Below, piece after piece: positions 6,859-11,247 of a DNA stretch of 11,247 nt. Position 1 is the first letter of the stretch. Each line of letters starts with the position of its first letter. Below the pieces are notes generated by a model. It was not told the DNA's origin. It saw nothing but the letters and a program-made list of their open reading frames with translations, and searched no databases. This DNA comes from an uncultured Planctomycetaceae bacterium. GTDB taxonomy: Bacteria > Planctomycetota > Planctomycetia > Pirellulales > Thermoguttaceae. The DNA lies in contig CAMZHY010000071.1 of assembly GCA_947307005.1 (NCBI GenBank), positions 1 to 11,247 of the forward strand, written 5' to 3'. Both the position numbers and the translations under genes were made by a program.

Positions 6859-7242
6859 TTATCGACTGGCGTATGTGATAAAAAACCACAAATAGAAAAA
6901 CAGATAGACAAGCGCGGGGACCAGATATACGGACAGAAACGGCAGGAGCGCCAGTCCGGAGCGAAGCCATGCGCGTTTGACGTCGAGCGCCGAGTATCTC
7001 TTGAAAAAACCCGCGTACATTGGCGCGAGAATGAGCGCCGCAACCCCAAAGAAGGCGAACAAAAGAGGCAGTCGGAATACTTGCCCCTGCAAATCGTCGG
7101 GCAAAAGCGCGCCCAGCCCCAATACGGCGAGATGACTGAGAATGAAACAGCAGAGCGCCAACCAGAATTCTCGCTCGAAACAAGCGAAATGGAGGTTGCA
7201 CGCGTTCCAAAGCAGAAACAAAACGATAGTCGCGGCGATCAT
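6859..7242 (-). CDS. Small four-helix membrane protein, last gene of the MoxR/VWA operon
   Basis: I do not recognise a family. The 127-aa product is almost wholly hydrophobic, with four likely membrane helices at about residues 1-20, 26-48, 56-79 and 98-123. The only marked charged loop is KRYSALDVKRAWLR (81-94), which by the positive-inside rule should face the cytoplasm. Cysteines are at 15, 21, 31 and 32. There is no cleavable signal peptide pattern and no enzymatic motif. Its ATG overlaps the VWA stop codon (ATGA, 7239-7242), and AAGAG lies 5 nt upstream, so translation is probably coupled to the VWA gene. That coupling suggests it works with the operon's ATPase/VWA module, perhaps as a membrane anchor or target; this is inference from position. 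It could also be a lineage-specific passenger gene. Aromatic and leucine-rich composition with no internal stops supports real coding. Confidence 0.75.
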   Translation of the reverse strand: MIAATIVLFLLWNACNLHFACFEREFWLALCCFILSHLAVLGLGALLPDDLQGQVFRLPLLFAFFGVAALILAPMYAGFFKRYSALDVKRAWLRSGLALLPFLSVYLVPALVYLFFYLWFFITYASR

Positions 7243-8477
7243 AACTGCTCTTCGTCGGCGTCAAAGTTGGGCAAACTCGCGGCGGGTCCGACGGGCGCGA
7301 GGCCGGCGCCGCTCGCCCACGAGGAGACGTCGCGACCGTTGATCGCGGCGGCGACGAGATCCGGAAAGAGGTCGGGCGTGCATGCGAACGTCGGCGCGCC
7401 GAGCGTCGCAAACATACTGGCGTTTTCACGATGGTAACCGGGCGACCCTTCGTCGTCAAGAGCGAGGAGGCAGATTTGTTTCACGCCCGCCATGGCGAGC
7501 TCCTGCGCGACGCTCAGCATGACGCGGGGGTCGTTTCCCTCGTAGAGGTCGGAGATCAGAATCAGGATCGTCTTGTTCGGACGCGTAATAATCGATCGGC
7601 AGTATTTGAGCGCCTCCCCGATATCCGTGCCGCCTCCGAGCTGCGCGCCGAAGAGAACGTCGACGGGGTCGGCGAGCTTTTCCGTCATATCGACGACGCT
7701 CGTGTCGAAGAGGACGAGACGCGTCGAGAGCGAGGGCAGCAGGGCGAGCGTCGCGGCGAAGATCGAAGCGTAGACGACGGACGACGCCATCGAACCGCTC
7801 TGATCGACGCACAGCACGACGTCGAAAAGAGACTTGCGCTTGTGACCGTAGCCCGCGAGCCGTTCGACGGCGAGCCGCTTTTGATCGGAATCCCAGTTCT
7901 TTAAATTAAGCCGAATCGTCCGGTTAAAGTCCAACTCCCCGTATCGCGGGCGATTCGTTCGGAGCGATCGCGAGATCGCGCCGCGAACGGCGGAGACGGT
8001 CTTCGCTTGAATCCGCTTCATGACGTCGTCGACAAGCTTGCGAACGACGGCGCGCGCCACAGACTTCGTTTCTTCGGGAATTGCGGACGAAAGCGAAATC
8101 AACGTCGTCACGAGATGAATATCGACTTCGACCGAGTCCAGAAATTCGGGATCGGCGAGAAGATATCTGGCGCCAAGTCGGTCGAACGCGTCCTTCTGCA
8201 CGATTTTAACGACCGACTGGGGAAAATATTTCCGAATATCTCCGAGCCAACGCGCGACGCCCGGCGCCGAGCCTCCGAGTCCCCCCGAACGTTTGCGTCC
8301 TTTCGGCTCCACGCCGTAGAGTTTCTCCAAGGCGGCGTCCATCGCGGCGTAATCGCCTTCTAGGCGCGTTTCGGACGACTCCGCGCTTTTTCCGAGGACG
8401 AGTCGCCAGCGTCGAAGACGTTCGTTCTCCTCGTCCGGCGCGAGTTGGCGTCGATCTGTTTGCGTTCCTTCAGTCAT
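7239..8477 (-). CDS. VWA-domain protein of the MoxR/DUF5682 cluster
   Basis: A 412-aa cytoplasmic-looking protein (no signal peptide or membrane segment) with a C-terminal von Willebrand factor A domain. The metal-ion-dependent adhesion site is complete: D225-x-S227-x-S229 in CVDQSGSM, T284 in GGGTD, and D310 in ISDLYEG. The N-terminal 210 residues include the conserved helical block around 71-150 (APGVARWLGDIRKYFP, then LDSVEVDIHLVTTLISL) found in VWA partners of DUF5682. Residues 361-378 (APTFACTPDLFPDLVAAA) form the usual end, followed by a short acidic tail. VWA partners of MoxR ATPases typically act as adaptors that bring substrates to the ATPase. It is like E. coli YehP by context and pattern. 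The start overlaps the DUF5682 stop by 8 bp and has AGGGGGG 5 nt upstream, a strong Shine-Dalgarno. Confidence 0.93.
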   Translation of the reverse strand: MTEGTQTDRRQLAPDEENERLRRWRLVLGKSAESSETRLEGDYAAMDAALEKLYGVEPKGRKRSGGLGGSAPGVARWLGDIRKYFPQSVVKIVQKDAFDRLGARYLLADPEFLDSVEVDIHLVTTLISLSSAIPEETKSVARAVVRKLVDDVMKRIQAKTVSAVRGAISRSLRTNRPRYGELDFNRTIRLNLKNWDSDQKRLAVERLAGYGHKRKSLFDVVLCVDQSGSMASSVVYASIFAATLALLPSLSTRLVLFDTSVVDMTEKLADPVDVLFGAQLGGGTDIGEALKYCRSIITRPNKTILILISDLYEGNDPRVMLSVAQELAMAGVKQICLLALDDEGSPGYHRENASMFATLGAPTFACTPDLFPDLVAAAINGRDVSSWASGAGLAPVGPAASLPNFDADEEQL

Positions 8478-11088
8478 GCGTTCCCCCCTGTCGACTTTCG
8501 GCGTTAAGCGCGGAACCTTTCAGAATAAAATTCAAGACGGGCAGAAGTCGCTTGAATTCCGGCTCGTCCCAAGGGCGCCTTTCGTCGGGACCTTCGTCGG
8601 TTGGATTTGAAGCGCGAAGATTCGCGAGCGTCCCGGCGAGCGTTCGGCGTTCCGCGTAAGTAAAGCGCTCAAACGCGCGGCGCAGAAGCGGAAGCTGCGC
8701 GACAAAGACGTCCCTGTCGAGAGACGCCAGCCATCCGTCCACAACGCGCCACAGTTCGGCAAACCAGAGGATCGAGCCCGCCGAACCGCGAAGGAACCCC
8801 TGCAGCCACGACGAAATCTCTTCAACCGGCGACGCCGGCGAAACGAAGAAGGAGAGCTTGCCCGCAAACTCGTCGGACGACCACTTCTTCCGTTCGTACA
8901 GAACGCGAGCGAGAAACCCGGCGACGTACTTCGAGACGGCGGAATCTAGCGCGACGGTTGCGAAGACGTCGAGAAGTCTTTCGAGCCGCGCCGCGTCCTC
9001 AAGCAGCGCGATCGCGTAGACGAGCGCCGCGAGTTTTTCGGCGATTTCTTCCGCGACTTCGTCGTTTATGCCGACGCAAATCTCGCGAAGGCGCAGCGTC
9101 GCGCGTTCAAAGAGCGCGTCAAAAATCGTCGCGAGCCGTTCGTCGGCGCGACCGCGAACCGCGCCGTAACGCAAAGTTCGGGCGAGTCCGGGAATCGCGC
9201 AAATCGCGTCGAAGACGTCGTTTGAGAGGGCGACGTCGTCGCGAAGCTTGCGGTAAATCTTTTCCATCGCCCGCTTGTTGAGATCGGCGTGAAGCGCGCG
9301 TTCGACAAGCTCGACAATCTCGGCGATCGTCGTCGTCTTCCCAAGCCGCGCGACCGCCATGTTCGAGGCCGCCTCTTCAAGGGTCGCTCCGTAGCGACTC
9401 GCGTCGACGATCGCGACTTCATGTTCAGGACGCCATGCGAGCGTCCACGTTTCCCGGAACGTCCCGCGCGCGTTGCGTTCGTCTTCTCGCGGCGTCGCCC
9501 AAGGAACGTCGATAAACGCCAGCCTTCTGAAAAAACGGCTCTTGGCGCGCCCGCTATTCTCGCGAAGGTCAAGGTCGACGTTTCGCGACTGCTCTTCGCG
9601 TTTGAGTCGCAGTCGTTTGCCCTCCTTCTCGATATCCTTCGCCAGCGGCGGCGTCGCGACGCCCGACGGGACGACGCCGAGGTCGAAGCCCGTTTCGAGA
9701 CGCCGTTGGATCGTGGCGTACAGCGTCTCTTCGCCGCGACACAGGACGGTGATCGCGGCCTCGCGCAGTTCGTCGAGTCCGGGCGCGGAACGCTCACGCA
9801 GCGCGGCGAGCGTCTCGGCGAATCTCACGGAATCGACGACGTTCGCGGCGGCGGCGCACATCTGATCATCGCGTAAGAATCGGGCGCCGCGCGCGAGAAA
9901 ACTCGACGCCGCGTCGCGATAGGTTTCGCGTCCGTCGCGGGGCTCGAAGGGTTCGGGATTCTCTTGGAAAAGCGCGTCGAGGCGTCGCGATTCGTCGGAC
10001 GCGCGCCATATCTCTTGGAGCCACGCGGGCGCGTCGATTCCGGCGCCGTAGCCGGTTCGACGTTCAAGTCGCGAATGAGTCCACGGGATCCACGTCGCCG
10101 TCGTTTTCGTCTTCGGCAGTTTGCGAAGGAGCGCGTCGTCCTCAGATTTCTTCGGAATCAGCGATTTGCGTCTTGGATCGGTCGTTTCGAGGTCGAGCGC
10201 GGGCGCGTGCCAAGCGCCGCAAACGACCGCGACGCGTTTGGCGCCAGACTTGAGCGCCTCGCGAATCGCGCGACGCATCGCCGCTTCGCGCAGCGGCTCC
10301 AACTCGTCCCCGCCGCCTCCGCTCGTTTGGGCGACGACGGCGGCGAGTCGCTTAAGCTCTTTAAGATCGACGGACTCGGCGTCTGATTCGTCGCGATCGT
10401 CGTCGACCGACGCGGAAACGTTCGAAACGGTTTCCCCGTCCGTCGGCGACGCTTCCGGGGGCGACGCGGCGTCGCGAAGCGTCAGGCGCAGTTCCGTCGT
10501 CGCTTCGAGGAACGACGGAAAGACGGCGCCGGGCGTCGCCGCCTGTTCGATCGCGCGATATTCCCAGCGTTCGGGATCCTTTTCCCCCGCCAAACGCGCG
10601 AGCGTCGCAAGCGGATCCTCGCGAATGGACTTCGCAAGCGCGCGCAATTCGCCGTCGTCCGCATTCTCGACGGAATCTCCTTCGCCGATCGCAATCTCGA
10701 CCGAAACGGTCGCGTTCGATTCGTCCGTCTCCGCGTCTCCGTCCGCGGAAGTCGCCGCGGCGGCGTCTTCCAGTCCGATGCGGTTCGCTACGGGAAGATC
10801 GATAAACTCAGCGGGGATCCCCGTCCCCAGCGCGTAACGGATCGCGACCCATTCCGGCGAAAACTCCGCAAAGGGATAGATTCCCGCGCGCTTCGGGTCG
10901 GACTCGGGATAGACGATGAGCGCGACGGGCGCCTTCGCCTCGTTCAAACCGGCGACTTTAAGCGCGGAGGTTCCCTCGGGAGGTCCTTCGATCAGCAGCA
11001 TATCGGGCTGAAACGTCTCAAGCGCGGATACGAGCGCGCGGGAGCAGCCCGTTCCATGATGGCGCACGCCGAAAATCGACAATGTCAT
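8470..11088 (-). CDS. DUF5682 family protein (YehM-like)
   Basis: An 872-aa protein of unknown biochemical function, always or mostly found with MoxR ATPase and VWA genes. Conserved family blocks are easy to read: FGVRHHGTGCS (6-16), LLIEGPPEG (31-39), YPFAEFSPEWVAIRYAL (71-87), FIDLP (95-99), AVVCGAWHAPAL (287-298), WIPWTHSRL (333-341) and GYGAGIDAPAW (346-356). The remainder is alpha-helical and may form repeats. Paired histidines near the N-terminus, a Glu in a hydrophobic strand (E34) and a later G-x-x-H (291-294) recall TraB/TIKI/EreA-like hydrolases; that link is my inference. Two acidic low-complexity inserts, about 107-148 and 208-240, interrupt the N-terminal domain. No signal peptide is seen. 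The ATG overlaps the stop of the upstream ATPase gene (ATGA, 11085-11088), with AAGGA 9 nt before it. Its own stop overlaps the VWA start by 8 bp. Confidence 0.92.
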   Translation of the reverse strand: MTLSIFGVRHHGTGCSRALVSALETFQPDMLLIEGPPEGTSALKVAGLNEAKAPVALIVYPESDPKRAGIYPFAEFSPEWVAIRYALGTGIPAEFIDLPVANRIGLEDAAAATSADGDAETDESNATVSVEIAIGEGDSVENADDGELRALAKSIREDPLATLARLAGEKDPERWEYRAIEQAATPGAVFPSFLEATTELRLTLRDAASPPEASPTDGETVSNVSASVDDDRDESDAESVDLKELKRLAAVVAQTSGGGGDELEPLREAAMRRAIREALKSGAKRVAVVCGAWHAPALDLETTDPRRKSLIPKKSEDDALLRKLPKTKTTATWIPWTHSRLERRTGYGAGIDAPAWLQEIWRASDESRRLDALFQENPEPFEPRDGRETYRDAASSFLARGARFLRDDQMCAAAANVVDSVRFAETLAALRERSAPGLDELREAAITVLCRGEETLYATIQRRLETGFDLGVVPSGVATPPLAKDIEKEGKRLRLKREEQSRNVDLDLRENSGRAKSRFFRRLAFIDVPWATPREDERNARGTFRETWTLAWRPEHEVAIVDASRYGATLEEAASNMAVARLGKTTTIAEIVELVERALHADLNKRAMEKIYRKLRDDVALSNDVFDAICAIPGLARTLRYGAVRGRADERLATIFDALFERATLRLREICVGINDEVAEEIAEKLAALVYAIALLEDAARLERLLDVFATVALDSAVSKYVAGFLARVLYERKKWSSDEFAGKLSFFVSPASPVEEISSWLQGFLRGSAGSILWFAELWRVVDGWLASLDRDVFVAQLPLLRRAFERFTYAERRTLAGTLANLRASNPTDEGPDERRPWDEPEFKRLLPVLNFILKGSALNAESRQGGTHD

Positions 11089-11247
11089 TCGTCAATATCC
11101 TTACAGGCTCGATAGAGATCCGCCCAATCGGAGCGGTTCTTCATGACCGTCTGCCGATATTCTCGCCACGCGACCGCGTCGACGCCGGGGTCTTTGACGA
11201 TCGCGCCGACGAGGCTCGTCGCCAGATCGTCGGCGGTCAGGAAGCCG
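11085..11247 (-). CDS. Probable MoxR-type AAA+ ATPase, C-terminal end
   Basis: The last 53 codons of a gene that enters from the right edge (frame from 11246, TGA at 11085-11087). The visible part starts GFLTADDLATSLVGAIVKD and ends with a tryptophan-containing helix (SDWADLYRACKDIDE). No Walker motifs are in view, so the identity rests on context and on similarity to the C-terminal helical lid of the ATPase that precedes DUF5682 genes, where a V-T-x-E-D-V segment is followed by a short W-containing helix. These ATPases are related to E. coli YehL and are thought to remodel a partner or substrate with the help of the VWA protein. The stop codon overlaps the DUF5682 start (ATGA), as expected for coupled translation. 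A different upstream partner, such as DUF5691 or a SWIM-domain protein, is possible but less likely. Confidence 0.6.
   Translation of the reverse strand, partial: GFLTADDLATSLVGAIVKDPGVDAVAWREYRQTVMKNRSDWADLYRACKDIDE

Noticed and set aside
6794..7459. A 221-codon minus-strand frame overlapping the VWA end and the membrane protein
   Set aside because: It runs across two better-supported genes in another frame and has arginine/serine-rich composition without motifs.
8958..10837. Several long plus-strand frames opposite the DUF5682 gene
   Set aside because: Their translations are Arg- and Ser-rich low-complexity sequence without motifs. The minus-strand gene has many conserved family blocks and overlapping partners.

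Overview
The window looks like a planctomycete chromosome, probably a Pirellulales-type or gut-associated lineage. The best evidence is a DUF1559 protein with a type IV prepilin-like N-terminus (5566-6543, minus). These proteins are hugely expanded in Planctomycetes and uncommon elsewhere. Codon use is rich in GTC, GAC and CGC, and opposite-strand frames stay open for long stretches. No tRNA, rRNA, CRISPR array or insertion sequence was recognised.

Positions 1-5250 form a surface-polysaccharide locus. At the left edge, on the minus strand, is the N-terminus of a Stealth-family sugar-phosphate transferase. Diverging from it are two tandem paralogous GT2 glycosyltransferases (plus strand, 605-1573 and 1735-2724). 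These converge on a minus-strand pair, a GT2 enzyme (4152-5249) followed by a GT4 enzyme (2826-4076). Together they could build a capsule, O-antigen-like glycan or exopolysaccharide; the product cannot be read from the sequence.

Positions 5368-6543 hold the DUF1559 gene. It is interrupted by an in-frame TGA: the following 45 codons stay in frame, encode the usual DUF1559 C-terminal tail, and end just before a strong intrinsic terminator. The gene is therefore a recent nonsense allele, a readthrough gene or a sequence error. A 315-bp non-coding stretch precedes it.

Positions 6859-11247 hold a tightly overlapping minus-strand operon. In order of transcription it contains the C-terminus of a probable MoxR-type AAA+ ATPase, an 872-aa DUF5682 protein, a 412-aa VWA-domain protein with an intact MIDAS, and a 127-aa four-helix membrane protein. 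The first three match the MoxR/DUF5682/VWA gene set that I believe corresponds to the uncharacterised yehL-yehM-yehP cluster of Escherichia coli. Every junction overlaps by 4 or 8 bp, so the products are probably made in a coupled way and act together. The fourth, membrane-embedded member is the least familiar part. The DUF5682 N-terminus carries a motif pattern that recalls TraB/TIKI/EreA-like hydrolases. This operon and the interrupted DUF1559 gene are the two places most worth a second look.
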